From Roseburia intestinalis L1-82 (GTDB taxonomy: Bacteria > Bacillota > Clostridia > Lachnospirales > Lachnospiraceae): a stretch of DNA of 64,000 nucleotides. Below the pieces are notes generated by a model, which was not told the origin of the DNA, ran no database searches, and saw nothing but the letters and a program-made list of their open reading frames with translations. The DNA lies in assembly GCF_900537995.1 (NCBI RefSeq), contig NZ_LR027880.1, positions 136,001-200,000 on the forward strand. The letters are read 5' to 3'. The position numbers and the translations under genes were made by a program. Below are positions 25,771 through 34,916 of the stretch, piece after piece (position 1 is the stretch's first letter; each line of letters starts with the position of its first letter).

Positions 25771-26769
25771 CTACTTCTCCGGATGGATATCGATCATACG
25801 CTCAATCAGTTCTACGGATTCTTCGATACCGTAGCATGCACTGTTGATACAAAGATCATAGTTTACGGCATCTCCCCATTTACGTCCGGTATAAAAATGA
25901 TAGTACTGCTCATGTCCTTTATCAATCTTTTTCAAACGGCGGACGGCTTCCTTGAGTGGAAGATTGTTTACCTCCATCATACGGCGCACACGCTGTTCAA
26001 ACGGAGCGGTGATGAAGATACTGATGTGCGGGATACGGTTGTTTGTCAGAATCACATCCGCACAGCGGCCCATTACGATAAAGTCTTCTTTTTTTGCCAT
26101 TTCCACGATCAGATCGCTCTGGTTGAAAAATACGGCATCTTTCTTCGGCAGGCCGTGATAACGGCTGAAATCTTTTAAGAAACGTTTTGCACTGGTATCA
26201 TGTTTTGCAACCTGGTTAAGCTTTGATGTAAAGCTGTCACGGTCTGTGACGGAATCTTTTTCTGCCTCTAAACGCTCTAATACACGGTTGAAAATTTCAA
26301 CATCGTAGTAGTTGATCTTTAATGCATCCGCAAGCGCGAAACCAATATCCGTACCGGCGCTTCCGTGTGTTCTTCCGATGCAGATGATCAGATGATCGTC
26401 TTTGGAAAACTTCTGGTGCAGGTTGGATGTATTTAAGGAAGCAAGGTTCTGGTCAAGGATATCAACCGAACCAAAACTTTCCGGCAGTTCTGCGATCTGA
26501 TGTAAAATCTCATTGTACTCGTGCATCATACGGCTGCGATCCTCTTTGTTACGGATCGTACGCGCCATATTACCGATTAAAGCGATCTCACTGCGGAGCA
26601 GGTGTCCCTGTGGATGTGTGGAGATCAGGGTTGTCAGGTTACGAATACTTGTTTCTTTGTCGCCGGTAAAAGTGCGTCCAAGGGAAGAACCTACCAGACG
26701 GTAAACTTCACTGTCGAGATCATAAATGCGGGTAGCAAGTGCCCGTGATGTTTCGATATTATTTTCCAT
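25771..26769 (-). CDS. Cytidylate kinase-like protein with extra N-terminal domain
   Basis: A 332-aa protein. The C-terminal ~200 residues match the cytidylate-kinase-like family: a modified P-loop region IGRTHGSAGTDIGFALADAL near 130, followed by YYDVEIFNRVL, FIVMGRCADVIL and FITAPFEQRVRRMME. The N-terminal ~125 residues (helical, from MENNIETSRALATRIYDL) are not part of that family. True nucleotide substrate unknown. GGGGGGAT precedes the ATG. It lies 15 nt downstream of the antiporter gene and is probably co-transcribed, suggesting a link to ion transport, but none is known. Confidence 0.85.
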   Translation of the reverse strand: MENNIETSRALATRIYDLDSEVYRLVGSSLGRTFTGDKETSIRNLTTLISTHPQGHLLRSEIALIGNMARTIRNKEDRSRMMHEYNEILHQIAELPESFGSVDILDQNLASLNTSNLHQKFSKDDHLIICIGRTHGSAGTDIGFALADALKINYYDVEIFNRVLERLEAEKDSVTDRDSFTSKLNQVAKHDTSAKRFLKDFSRYHGLPKKDAVFFNQSDLIVEMAKKEDFIVMGRCADVILTNNRIPHISIFITAPFEQRVRRMMEVNNLPLKEAVRRLKKIDKGHEQYYHFYTGRKWGDAVNYDLCINSACYGIEESVELIERMIDIHPEK

Positions 26770-26784
26770 TGTGAAATCCCCCCT

Positions 26785-28227
26785 TTATAAAAAGAATACC
26801 AGAGTGTCAATGATAAACACCGGAACTAAAGATACGATTGACCATAATAAGTATCCGAAGAAGGATGGCATGCGCACACCGTTTTCATCAGAGATGGATT
26901 TTACCATAAAGTTTGGTGCATTTCCGATATAAGTATTTGCACCCATGAATACGGCACCACAGGAAATCGCGGTAAGCATTTTGACCGGAATTGTTCCGAC
27001 CGTGGTTGCAATACCCTGTGTGAAACCAAGCGTACCTGCAGTTGTCAGGAATACCAGGTAGGTCGGTGTGTTATCAAGGAAACTGGAAAGTGCACCGGTT
27101 GCCCAGAACATCTCAAGCGGTTTGGAAAGACCAAGCTCCGGTCCCATGGATTTCAGAAGCATCAGTGCCGGCTGCATGGTAATAAAGATACCGATGAAAA
27201 GAACGGCAACTTCTTTGATCGCACCCCAGGTAAAGTGGTTACTGGTACGGATCTGAGAGTCTGTTGTTTTAAAAGATAATAAAGCGGCAAGCAGGATGAT
27301 GGCAACCTCAATAATAGAAGGAAAACCAAGTGTCACCTCACGGAATACACGGATACCGCGAACGTTTCCGGCTGCATCCTGAAATGCTGCAAGGTTCGGA
27401 AGAGTTCCACTTAAAATAACAGCAGCAACGATCATAATAAGGAAAATAATGTTGTGCAGACCATCGATCTTTAATGTGGTACCGGCTTTGCTGATATCCG
27501 GTTTTCTGCCGTTTGCAATATCTTTGCGGTAATTGTGACGGTCTAAGAGATAGAATACAGTCAGTAAAATTACCATATTAAAGATTAAGATCGGGAACAG
27601 ATGCAGGCTCCAGAAGAACGGAACACCACGCATAAATCCCATTAAAAGTGGCGGATCACCGATCGGGGTTAAGCATCCTCCCATATTCGAGATCAGGAAG
27701 ATAAAAAATACCATAATGTGACTCTTGTGCTGACGCCAGGAGTTCATCTTGATCATTGGACGTACCATTAACATACTGGCACCGGTTGTACCGATACAGC
27801 TGGAAAGTAAGGTACCGATCGCAAGGAAGATTACGTTGACGCGCGGGGAACCTGCGAGATCGCCTTCTAAAGTGATGTTACCGGCAACACAGAACAGACC
27901 AAATAACAGGACGATAAAAGTCAGGTAATCGTTTAAAATACACTCAAGTACTGTTTCGACCGCATCTCCGGCACTATAGGTCACTGCAAACGGAATGATA
28001 AATAACAGGGACCATACGGCTACGGCAAGCGGCTGGTTTTTCTCCCACCATTCCGGTTTTACAAGCGGAAGTACTGCGATACAGAGTAACAGACCGGCAA
28101 ATGGGATACAAAGCCATATCGGAACTGTTGCAGTACTGCTTTCGCCGGATTCTGCTGCGAGAATCGTTAGCGGTGTGAAAAGCAGCATAGTTGCAATGCT
28201 TCCACAAAGAGCAAATAACTTTTTCAT
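26785..28227 (-). CDS. Na+/H+ antiporter of the NhaD/ion-transporter superfamily
   Basis: A 480-aa membrane protein with a signal-like first helix and about 11-12 further helices. It carries GTTGASMLMVRPMI and GGCLTPIGDPPLLMGF, the paired conserved loops of NhaD-type antiporters, and FLDNTPTYLVFL and GNAPNFMVKSI in the second half. It would exchange cytoplasmic Na+ for H+, important in the gut. Start at 28227: TTGGAGG is 8 nt upstream; the five-residue extension is unsupported. Transcribed with the downstream kinase-like gene. Confidence 0.92.
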   Translation of the reverse strand: MKKLFALCGSIATMLLFTPLTILAAESGESSTATVPIWLCIPFAGLLLCIAVLPLVKPEWWEKNQPLAVAVWSLLFIIPFAVTYSAGDAVETVLECILNDYLTFIVLLFGLFCVAGNITLEGDLAGSPRVNVIFLAIGTLLSSCIGTTGASMLMVRPMIKMNSWRQHKSHIMVFFIFLISNMGGCLTPIGDPPLLMGFMRGVPFFWSLHLFPILIFNMVILLTVFYLLDRHNYRKDIANGRKPDISKAGTTLKIDGLHNIIFLIMIVAAVILSGTLPNLAAFQDAAGNVRGIRVFREVTLGFPSIIEVAIILLAALLSFKTTDSQIRTSNHFTWGAIKEVAVLFIGIFITMQPALMLLKSMGPELGLSKPLEMFWATGALSSFLDNTPTYLVFLTTAGTLGFTQGIATTVGTIPVKMLTAISCGAVFMGANTYIGNAPNFMVKSISDENGVRMPSFFGYLLWSIVSLVPVFIIDTLVFFL

Positions 28228-28482
28228 AAAATCAGCCTCCAAATTCTATGATATATAAATCCATATCATTATTTGTTGATTGCAAAAAAATGTCAATAAA
28301 TAGTCTTTTTGCAAGGTTAAATCTTAACACAATCTGAATTTTTTTTCTACCAGAAAATAAAAAAAGCATAAAAATAATAAAAAAAATACAAAATGCATTC
28401 TTACCTTTAAAAAAGCATATACATATGGTATAGTGGATTCTGACAAGTTTATATCATCTACGATAAAGATGTTCCTTGTCTA

Positions 28483-28556
28483 CGGGGTATGGCGTAGTTT
28501 GGTAGCGCGCACGGCTGGGGGCCGTGAGGTCGCAGGTTCAAATCCTGTTACCCCGA
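28483..28556 (+). tRNA. tRNA-Pro (anticodon GGG)
   Basis: 74 nt. Acceptor stem CGGGGTA/TACCCCG, D-loop with TTTGGTAGCGC, anticodon stem CACGG/CCGTG with loop CTGGGGG (anticodon GGG), T-arm GCAGGTTCAAATCCTGT. The discriminator is A and no CCA is encoded. It lies at the edge of an integrase-bearing island, a common integration target. Confidence 0.97.
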
Positions 28557-28568
28557 TTGGTGCAAAGT

Positions 28569-28617
28569 AGCCGGAAAGTCGAGATTTTATTGTAAAATCA
28601 AGGCTTTTCGGCTATTG
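28569..28617. terminator. Hairpin between tRNA-Pro and the integrase pseudogene
   Basis: TAGCCG pairs with CGGCTA, AAAG with CTTT and GATTTT with AAAATC, forming one long interrupted stem. It can end the tRNA transcript. Confidence 0.65.
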
Positions 28618-28701
28618 TTTTGCTCTAAAATATCTGGTCTGTTTACTTAAAATTTGTCATATTTATATCTTTTTTTGTCATGGAATTTGTCATGACAAAT
28701 T

Positions 28702-29695
28702 CTAAAATAATATCTTTGACAATGCATCGGATGCTTTGTCCTGAGAGGTTTTTAATTTATCTTTCATAGTATGGCGGTATACATTTTTCATAACATAATC
28801 TGTTTCCCATCCGCCCATCTCAAGAATATCTGCTTCTGGAATATTTAAAGATGACATGTAGGACGCAAAATAGTGACGGAGTTTGTGGAGTGAGAAATGG
28901 GGCATATTTAATTCGTCCTGTAACCTGTTCATGTGCTTGGTAATTGAATTTGGAAGCCCTTTATAAATATATCCATGTTCACGGATTAAATCGGCTAATT
29001 GGGGGGGATATGACAATCTCGCGGGTACTTGCAGTTGTCTTTGTCTGCTTTTCCACCCATTGATTATTTTTATCCAGCACTTTGGCAGAATCAATCGCGA
29101 GCGTGTTTCCGTTTAGATCATCTATGGTCAGAGAGCATATTTCTGAACGACGTAAACCATAACAGGCGAGTTTGATAGGAATCTCAAACATGCTGCCCTG
29201 CGCAGCCTGTAATAATCGTTTTATATCCTCATCAGTGGGGATATACGGCTCATTTTTGATTTTTTGGGGCAGGGTTGTGGAAATATTCATTTCCGGTCGA
29301 AACATTCCCAAAACGGATGATATAAAGCCATGGTAATTACGAATTGTCTTAGGCGCAAGCGTTTTTGCCAGGATATTGATTTCTTTTTGAATATCGATTT
29401 GCGTAATATCGTATATAGGTTTATTTGTAAAATCGTCTGTGAGTCTGCTGGGTATTTCAAGGTATTCTTTTACGGTCTTAGGACTGAGCACATGTTCTTT
29501 GGTTTCTGTGTATTGCTGGGCAGCTTCTGTGAATGTTAGATGGTATTTTTTACTTTTTATTTTATCCGGTTCTGCAGCCATAGCCTGCATAGCTTCTTTC
29601 TGTGTTGGTTTCTCATTAAACACAACTGTGTACATTTGCCCTTTGTACATTTTTCTGATCCGGTAAGAGCCGCTTGGGAGTTTTTCGATTTTCAT
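28702..29695 (-). pseudogene. Phage/island-type tyrosine integrase, frameshifted in a C7 run
   Basis: Two overlapping frames together make one integrase of ~330 aa. The N-terminal part (from 29695, AAAGGA upstream) has an arm-binding domain, a SAM-like core-binding domain (LTFTEAAQQYTETKEHVLSP) and the first catalytic Arg in CYGLRRSEI. The second frame supplies HKLRHYFASYM and the nucleophile in NVYRHTM. They split at seven G bases on the plus strand (29001-29007); six would restore the frame. As read, no active enzyme is made, unless slippage or sequencing error is involved. The gene points at the tRNA-Pro 3' end. Confidence 0.88.
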
Positions 29696-29870
29696 ATGTA
29701 TCATTCCTTTCTATTTTGGGGTATAAAAATAACAGCCAGCAGAGAACTGGTGTTCCGCTTGCGTTTGGCTGCTCCGAATGATACAATGTGCTTGTTCAGG
29801 GCGTGTATCTTCAGAGCACGCATCCGCTCCTGTTGTTGGCTGGTGTCCGGTTCGCAGGGGCGGTTTTTAT

Positions 29871-30416
29871 TTATTTCAGCAATTCTGCAATATTTATCAT
29901 CAGGTTATCGTAAATGCACACCTGTATATCATCATCAAAACTATATTGATCGCACAGCTCTTCTTTTTCCAAATCATAGACGTTTACTGTTTTGGTAAGT
30001 GGATTTACAATCCAGTATTCACGGACTCCTGCAGAACGGTATTTGAATAACTTCACGCCATAATCAGTTCGTTTCGTACTTAGAGATGCAATCTCGATGA
30101 CCCAGTCCGGTGCACCGCTGCATCCGCGGTCATCCAGCTTTGATTTGTCACTAATAATGCTGATATCCGGTTCGACGTATGTTTTATCGTCTTTATTCAA
30201 AAAAACGGCAAATGGGGCAGGATAGACTTCACAGGAACCGTTATTTTTGCGAATATATGTCTCAATGCTCCATGCAAGAGCCTGCTGGATTTTCTGATGC
30301 AATCTGTTTGGTGGTGCCATGTCATAAATGACACCGTCGATCAGCTCTGCACGCTGTCCTTCTGGAAGTGAATAGATGTAATCGGTCGTGTAAGTGTTTT
30401 CTTTTGGTAATGGCAT
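29871..30416 (-). CDS. Uma2 family PD-(D/E)XK endonuclease-like protein (DUF820)
   Basis: A 181-aa protein of the Uma2 family of restriction-endonuclease-like folds. Core: GQRAELIDGVIYDM, then VYPAPFAVFL, the metal-binding TYVEPDISII, and DWVIEIASLST, followed by KLFKYRSAGVREYWIVNP. These give the E, PD and E-x-x motifs of the family. Biological role unknown. GGAGGT lies 7 nt before the ATG at 30416. It is low in G+C and sits in the island; a 53-bp repeat lies 28 nt before the start. Confidence 0.88.
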   Translation of the reverse strand: MPLPKENTYTTDYIYSLPEGQRAELIDGVIYDMAPPNRLHQKIQQALAWSIETYIRKNNGSCEVYPAPFAVFLNKDDKTYVEPDISIISDKSKLDDRGCSGAPDWVIEIASLSTKRTDYGVKLFKYRSAGVREYWIVNPLTKTVNVYDLEKEELCDQYSFDDDIQVCIYDNLMINIAELLK

Positions 30417-30443
30417 AGTGTGTACCTCCTGTTTCAATAACAT

Positions 30444-30496
30444 AAACTCTTCAAAAATAATTCTAGCACATATCGGTGTGATCCGCTTATTTTTTT
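30444..30496 (-). repeat. 53-bp direct repeat, copy 1
   Basis: Identical at 52 of 53 positions to 31528-31580. This copy overlaps the last two codons and stop of the RhuM gene and forms the upstream region of the Uma2 gene. On the minus strand it contains CACA-N6-TGTG and TGCTAGAAT, a possible extended -10 box. Confidence 0.92.
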
Positions 30497-31482
30497 GGAA
30501 GAATAGGTAATGCATCCAATTCCATTGAATCTTCAGATTCTAGACAATGACGGTTATGATCAAAAAGGGCATACTGTTCATTGACAAATTTATCGGCAGC
30601 TTCTCTGGAAATATGTCCGGCATTATCTAAAACACTTCTGCCAGTAAACTGTAAGAATGCATCTAAGCGGTTTTCCCAATCGTTCATATACATTGGAATA
30701 TGACGTTTAGCCTGATCTTCTGCATAATCAAGATACATGGTGACAATTCTGTTTAAATTTTCAAGTTCTTCCTGAGTTAAATAGTTTTTGGCAATGGTTA
30801 TATCTGATTTCCTTACTTTCGCACCTTTGAATGAAGTAAGACCCATATTTTTTTTGGAAGCATCAGCACGTTCAACAATTAGTTCTGGTGCAGTATGCCC
30901 ATGAACGGAATAATGAAGTTTATTCTGAACGGTTTTGAAAAAAAGATCTGCCTGTTCACAATGTGGATCATAATCAACAGATGTAGCAAATATGTCACGA
31001 ACCTTTAAATAAACACGTTTTTCAGAAGAACGAATATCTCTGATACGTTCAAGAAGTTCATCGAAGTAGTCGGAACCAAATTTTTTTGGATTTTTTAAAC
31101 GTTCATCATTAAGAACAAATCCTTTTTTCATATATTCGGAGAGAACGGATGAGGACCAGTTTCGAAAATGTATTCCGATATTATTTCGTACACGATATCC
31201 GATTGCAAGAATCATATCAAGATTATATATTTTTACTTTTCTCTGAACAGTTCTGCTCCCTTCAGATTGAACTTGTAAGTAATCCTTACAAGTTGCTTCT
31301 TCATATAATTCTCCATCAGCGTATATATTTTTTATATGTAATGTCACATTTTGAGGAGAAGTCTGATAAAGTTGGGAAATACTTTTTTGTGTCATCCATA
31401 TAGTGGAATCGTTGAAATAAGCATCAACTTTTGTATCCCCCTTTTCATTTTGATAAATTAGAATATTTCCTTGAAAATTCAA
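30487..31482 (-). CDS. RhuM family protein
   Basis: A 331-aa protein of the virulence-associated RhuM family. The N-terminal ~110 residues resemble a phage-antirepressor/KilA-N-like DNA-binding region (WMTQKSISQLYQTSPQNVTLHIKNI, YNLDMILAIGYRVRNN), followed by a conserved C-terminal domain (FFKTVQNKLHYSVHGHTAPELI, GLTSFKG, YLTQEELENLNRIV). RhuM genes are usually carried on islands and near restriction systems; their activity is unknown. TTG 31482 is preferred because AAAGGAG lies 8 nt upstream; the longer TTG start includes that site. A 53-bp repeat lies 46 nt upstream and another at its 3' end. Confidence 0.88.
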   Translation of the reverse strand: MNFQGNILIYQNEKGDTKVDAYFNDSTIWMTQKSISQLYQTSPQNVTLHIKNIYADGELYEEATCKDYLQVQSEGSRTVQRKVKIYNLDMILAIGYRVRNNIGIHFRNWSSSVLSEYMKKGFVLNDERLKNPKKFGSDYFDELLERIRDIRSSEKRVYLKVRDIFATSVDYDPHCEQADLFFKTVQNKLHYSVHGHTAPELIVERADASKKNMGLTSFKGAKVRKSDITIAKNYLTQEELENLNRIVTMYLDYAEDQAKRHIPMYMNDWENRLDAFLQFTGRSVLDNAGHISREAADKFVNEQYALFDHNRHCLESEDSMELDALPILPKK

Positions 31483-31527
31483 ATCAGTATCTCCTTTCAA
31501 ATAGTTAAATGTTCAATTTTTTTCGTA

Positions 31528-31580
31528 AAACTCTTCAAAAATAATTCTAGCACATATCGGTGTGCTCCGCTTATTTTTTT
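31528..31580 (-). repeat. 53-bp direct repeat, copy 2, upstream of the RhuM gene
   Basis: Matches copy 1 with one substitution. The two copies bracket the RhuM gene, so it could be lost or gained by recombination between them. The rest of 31483-31790 shows no gene; a minus-strand frame here ends in ARKK-stop at the repeat and may be the tail of a lost gene. Confidence 0.92.
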
Positions 31581-31790
31581 CTAGCATTTATGGAATTGAT
31601 CTGAATATTAATCATTTTGTGGGTTAATATTTGGCTCTTGATTTTTATCTGAAATATTGCAAAATATCCGTGAAAAGGGTAATATTTTAAATAGAGCGAA
31701 AGACACATATCAGGCACTGCGATTTTGTCAGTCAGCCGGAATATGTGAAAACTGGGCAAAGTAAATATGGGTATGCAGGAGGAAACGCGG

Positions 31791-32864
31791 ATGAAGAGAA
31801 TCGGTATGTTAACAAGCGGCGGTGATTGCCAGGCATTAAACGCAGCAATGCGCGGCGTAGTAAAAGGCTTAAGTGAAAATGTGGATGAGCTGGAGATTTA
31901 CGGCTTTTTAAATGGTTATAAAGGGCTGATTTATGGAGATTACAGATTACTGACATCTGCAGATTTTTCCGGAATACTTACCAAAGGCGGAACGATCCTT
32001 GGATCTTCCAGACAGCCGTTTAAGCAGATGCGTGTGCCGGATGCGAACGGATTAGACAAAGTGGAGGCGATGAAATCTACCTATTATAAGTTAAGACTGG
32101 ACTGTCTGGTCATCTTAGGCGGAAATGGAACGGAGAAGACGGCAAATCTGCTTCGCGAGGAAGGATTAAATGTAATTCATCTTCCGAAAACGATCGATAA
32201 CGATATCTATGGAACGGATGTTACATTCGGATTTCAGAGTGCGATCAATATTGCAACGGATGCGATCGACTGCATCCATACAACGGCAGCTTCCCATAAC
32301 CGCGTATTTATCGTGGAAGTTATGGGACATAAAGTTGGCTGGCTGACACTTTATGCAGGAGTTGCAGGTGGTGCAGATATCATTTTACTGCCGGAGATTC
32401 CTTATGACATTGAAAAAGTGATCGCAGCTATTAATAAGCGTACCAAAGCCGGAAAAGGATTTACAATTCTTGCGGTTGCGGAGGGAGCTATCTCAAAAGA
32501 GGATGCGGCATTATCCAAAAAGGAGTACAAAGAAAAGGTTGCAAAACGCAAATATCCGTCTGTTTCCTATGAGATCGCGGATCGTATTTTTGAGGAGACC
32601 GGAGTGGAAGTCCGTGTGACGGTTCCGGGACATACACAGAGAGGCGGAAGTCCGTGTCCATACGACCGTGTACTCTGTACCAGACTTGGTTCTGCCGCAG
32701 CACAGGCTGTCATGGACGAGGATTATGGCAACATGATCGCCATGATCAATGGAAAGACAAAACGCGTTCCATTAGGTGAAGTGGCAGGCAGATTAAAAAC
32801 AGTAGACCCGGATTGCCAGATGATCAAAGAGGCAAAACGGATTGGAATCAGTTTCGGGGATTAA
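31791..32864 (+). CDS. pfkA: 6-phosphofructokinase
   Basis: Phosphorylates fructose 6-phosphate in glycolysis. The 357-aa protein shows LTSGGDCQALNAAMRG at the N-terminus, GGNGTEKTA, the catalytic PKTIDNDI, MGHKVGWL and GHTQRGGSP. The nucleotide-site pair is Gly (GGNGT) with Lys (PKTIDND), the mixed signature of the group related to PPi-type enzymes rather than the Gly/Gly of E. coli PfkA, so phosphate-donor choice is not certain from sequence. AGGAGG is 8 nt before ATG 31791. dnaX follows after 1 nt. Confidence 0.92.
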   Translation: MKRIGMLTSGGDCQALNAAMRGVVKGLSENVDELEIYGFLNGYKGLIYGDYRLLTSADFSGILTKGGTILGSSRQPFKQMRVPDANGLDKVEAMKSTYYKLRLDCLVILGGNGTEKTANLLREEGLNVIHLPKTIDNDIYGTDVTFGFQSAINIATDAIDCIHTTAASHNRVFIVEVMGHKVGWLTLYAGVAGGADIILLPEIPYDIEKVIAAINKRTKAGKGFTILAVAEGAISKEDAALSKKEYKEKVAKRKYPSVSYEIADRIFEETGVEVRVTVPGHTQRGGSPCPYDRVLCTRLGSAAAQAVMDEDYGNMIAMINGKTKRVPLGEVAGRLKTVDPDCQMIKEAKRIGISFGD

Positions 32865-32865
32865 G

Positions 32866-34446
32866 ATGTCATACACAGCATTATATCGTAAGTTCCGTCC
32901 ACAGGAGTTTGAGGACGTCAAAGGACAGGAACACATTGTTACAACATTAAAAAACCAGATCAAAGCAGACAGGATCGGGCATGCGTATCTGTTTTGTGGA
33001 ACCAGGGGAACCGGTAAGACGACCATCGCAAAGATATTTGCAAAGGCGGTCAACTGTGAGCATCCTGTAGACGGCAGCCCGTGTGGAGAGTGCCCGGCCT
33101 GCAGGGCGATTGCAGCGGGCAACTCCATGAATGTGATCGAGATCGATGCCGCATCGAATAACGGTGTGGATAACATCCGCCAGATCCGTGAGGAGGTGGA
33201 ATACCGTCCGACGGAAGGCAAATACAAAGTCTACATTATCGATGAGGTTCATATGCTTTCCATAGGTGCATTTAATGCACTGCTAAAGACACTCGAGGAG
33301 CCGCCATCATATGTTATTTTTATTCTGGCAACAACGGAGGCACACAAGATACCGATCACAATCTTATCCCGCTGTCAGAGATACGATTTCAGGCGTATTT
33401 CCATTGAGACGATCTCAGCGAGACTGATGGAACTGATGGAAAAGGAGCAGGTCACAGTGGAGGAACGTGCGATCCGCTATATCGCAAAGGCGGCGGACGG
33501 TTCCATGCGGGATGCACTCAGTCTGTTAGACCAGTGTATTGCGTTTTATCTTGGGCAGGATCTTACTTACGACAAAGTACTTGAAACACTCGGTGCGGTT
33601 GATACTGAGATTTTCAGCAGACTACTCCGTCAGATTTTAGAGAAAAATGTGACCGGTGCAATCGGTGTGATCGATGAGATGGTCATTGAGGGCAGGGAAT
33701 TAGGACAGTTTGTCAATGATTTTACCTGGTATCTGAGGAATCTCATGCTTGTACAGAGCTCGGATGACATGGAGGATGTGCTTGACATTTCAACGGAGAA
33801 TCTTGCCCTGTTAAAAGAAGAGGCGCAGATGGTAGACACAGACATTCTTATGCGCTATATCCGTATTTTTTCAGAACTGAGTAATCAGATCCGTTATGCC
33901 GTACAGAAGCGTATACTGATCGAGATTGCGGTGATCAAATTATGTAAACCGGAGATGGAAAAAGATTATGGTTCGCTGATCGACCGCGTGGACAGTCTCG
34001 AAAAAAAGCTGGAGAAGGGTATTGTGGTAACGCAGGCATCCGGTGACATGGCTGCGGGGACAACAGGTTCTTCTGCCGCATCGGCGGTGTTAAAAAAAAA
34101 GGAACTTCCCAAGGCAATCCCTGAAGATATCAAACAGATCATGAGCAGCTGGAGCGGCATTTTATCACAGCTGACAGGGATCACAAGAACCTATCTCAAA
34201 AAAGCAGTTCCGACATTAGGAGAGGGCGGTACGCTGATCCTGGCATTTGAGGATGCCAATGCGTACACTTATATAGAAGAGAACCGTTCCAACTGCCAGG
34301 ATGAATTTCGGGCAGCAGTTGCAGAAAGACTTGGCAAAGAGGTAGAGATTCTGGTAAAATTAAATGACACTGGCACGCCAAGCGGGGAGATCTATCCCGA
34401 TTTACGCCAGTTGATTAATTTTGAAATAGAAGAAGACGATTTTTAG
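32866..34446 (+). CDS. dnaX: DNA polymerase III gamma/tau subunit
   Basis: Clamp-loader ATPase of the replicative polymerase. The 526-aa protein shows YRKFRPQEFEDVKGQEH, Walker A GTRGTGKTTIAK, the four-Cys zinc module (CEHPVDGSPCGECPAC), Walker B IIDEVHMLS, the SRC motif in LSRCQRYDFRRI, then clamp-loader domain III and a C-terminal tail. The start at 32866 is immediately after the pfk stop. No obvious slippage site for a short gamma form was noticed. It forms a unit with ybaB downstream. Confidence 0.97.
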   Translation: MSYTALYRKFRPQEFEDVKGQEHIVTTLKNQIKADRIGHAYLFCGTRGTGKTTIAKIFAKAVNCEHPVDGSPCGECPACRAIAAGNSMNVIEIDAASNNGVDNIRQIREEVEYRPTEGKYKVYIIDEVHMLSIGAFNALLKTLEEPPSYVIFILATTEAHKIPITILSRCQRYDFRRISIETISARLMELMEKEQVTVEERAIRYIAKAADGSMRDALSLLDQCIAFYLGQDLTYDKVLETLGAVDTEIFSRLLRQILEKNVTGAIGVIDEMVIEGRELGQFVNDFTWYLRNLMLVQSSDDMEDVLDISTENLALLKEEAQMVDTDILMRYIRIFSELSNQIRYAVQKRILIEIAVIKLCKPEMEKDYGSLIDRVDSLEKKLEKGIVVTQASGDMAAGTTGSSAASAVLKKKELPKAIPEDIKQIMSSWSGILSQLTGITRTYLKKAVPTLGEGGTLILAFEDANAYTYIEENRSNCQDEFRAAVAERLGKEVEILVKLNDTGTPSGEIYPDLRQLINFEIEEDDF

Positions 34447-34456
34447 GAGGATTCAC

Positions 34457-34807
34457 ATGGCAAAAAGAGGCGGTTTCCCGGGCGGTATGCCGGGCAACAT
34501 GAACAACCTTATGAAACAGGCGCAGAAAATGCAGCGTCAGATGGAAGAGGCACAGAAAGAATTAGAAGAAAAAGAGATTACTGCAGCAGCAGGTGGTGGA
34601 GCTGTTGAAGTTACTGTTTCCGGTAAGAGAGAGATTACAAAAGTAAAATTATCCGAGGAAGTAGTTGACCCGGATGACATCGAGATGTTAGAGGATCTGA
34701 TCATGGCAGCAACCAATGAGGCACTTCGTCAGTTAGAAGAATTCTCTTCGGATTCCATGTCAAAAATTACCGGCGGCATGGGTGGTCTTGGCGGACTTCC
34801 GTTCTAG
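34457..34807 (+). CDS. ybaB: YbaB/EbfC family nucleoid-associated protein
   Basis: A 116-aa DNA-binding dimer of the YbaB family, recognised by the Gly/Met-rich N-terminus (GGFPGGMPGNMNNLMKQAQKMQ), helix QMEEAQKELEEKEI, and the conserved VEVTVSGKREITKVKLSEEVVDPDDIEMLEDLI. It follows dnaX by 10 nt as in most Firmicutes. recR, normally next, is not here but at 58422. A strong terminator closes the operon. Confidence 0.96.
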   Translation: MAKRGGFPGGMPGNMNNLMKQAQKMQRQMEEAQKELEEKEITAAAGGGAVEVTVSGKREITKVKLSEEVVDPDDIEMLEDLIMAATNEALRQLEEFSSDSMSKITGGMGGLGGLPF

Positions 34808-34808
34808 G

Positions 34809-34873
34809 AAAAAAGGCATAATGATTCAGGGAAGACAAGGAATGTTTTTCGCCTGAATCATTATGCCTTTTTT
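34809..34873 (+). terminator. Terminator of dnaX-ybaB
   Basis: AAAAGGCATAATGATTCAGG (34811-34830) pairs with CCTGAATCATTATGCCTTTT (34852-34871), a perfect 20-bp stem. Confidence 0.93.
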
Positions 34874-34901
34874 GATTCATTGGAAATTACGTTCCATGAA
34901 C
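34874..34901. repeat. Palindrome with ATTACG loop, copy 2
   Basis: TTCATTGGAA and TTCCATGAA pair with one bulge around ATTACG. The arrangement repeats that at 14134-14178: terminator, then hairpin with the same loop but different stem bases. Confidence 0.65.
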
Positions 34902-34916
34902 CCAAAAGACCTCAGT

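Noticed and set aside
28483..28570. tRNA 3' end as a duplicated attachment site
   Set aside because: No second copy of the tRNA-Pro 3' sequence was seen up to 32 kb; only the integrase position suggests attachment here.
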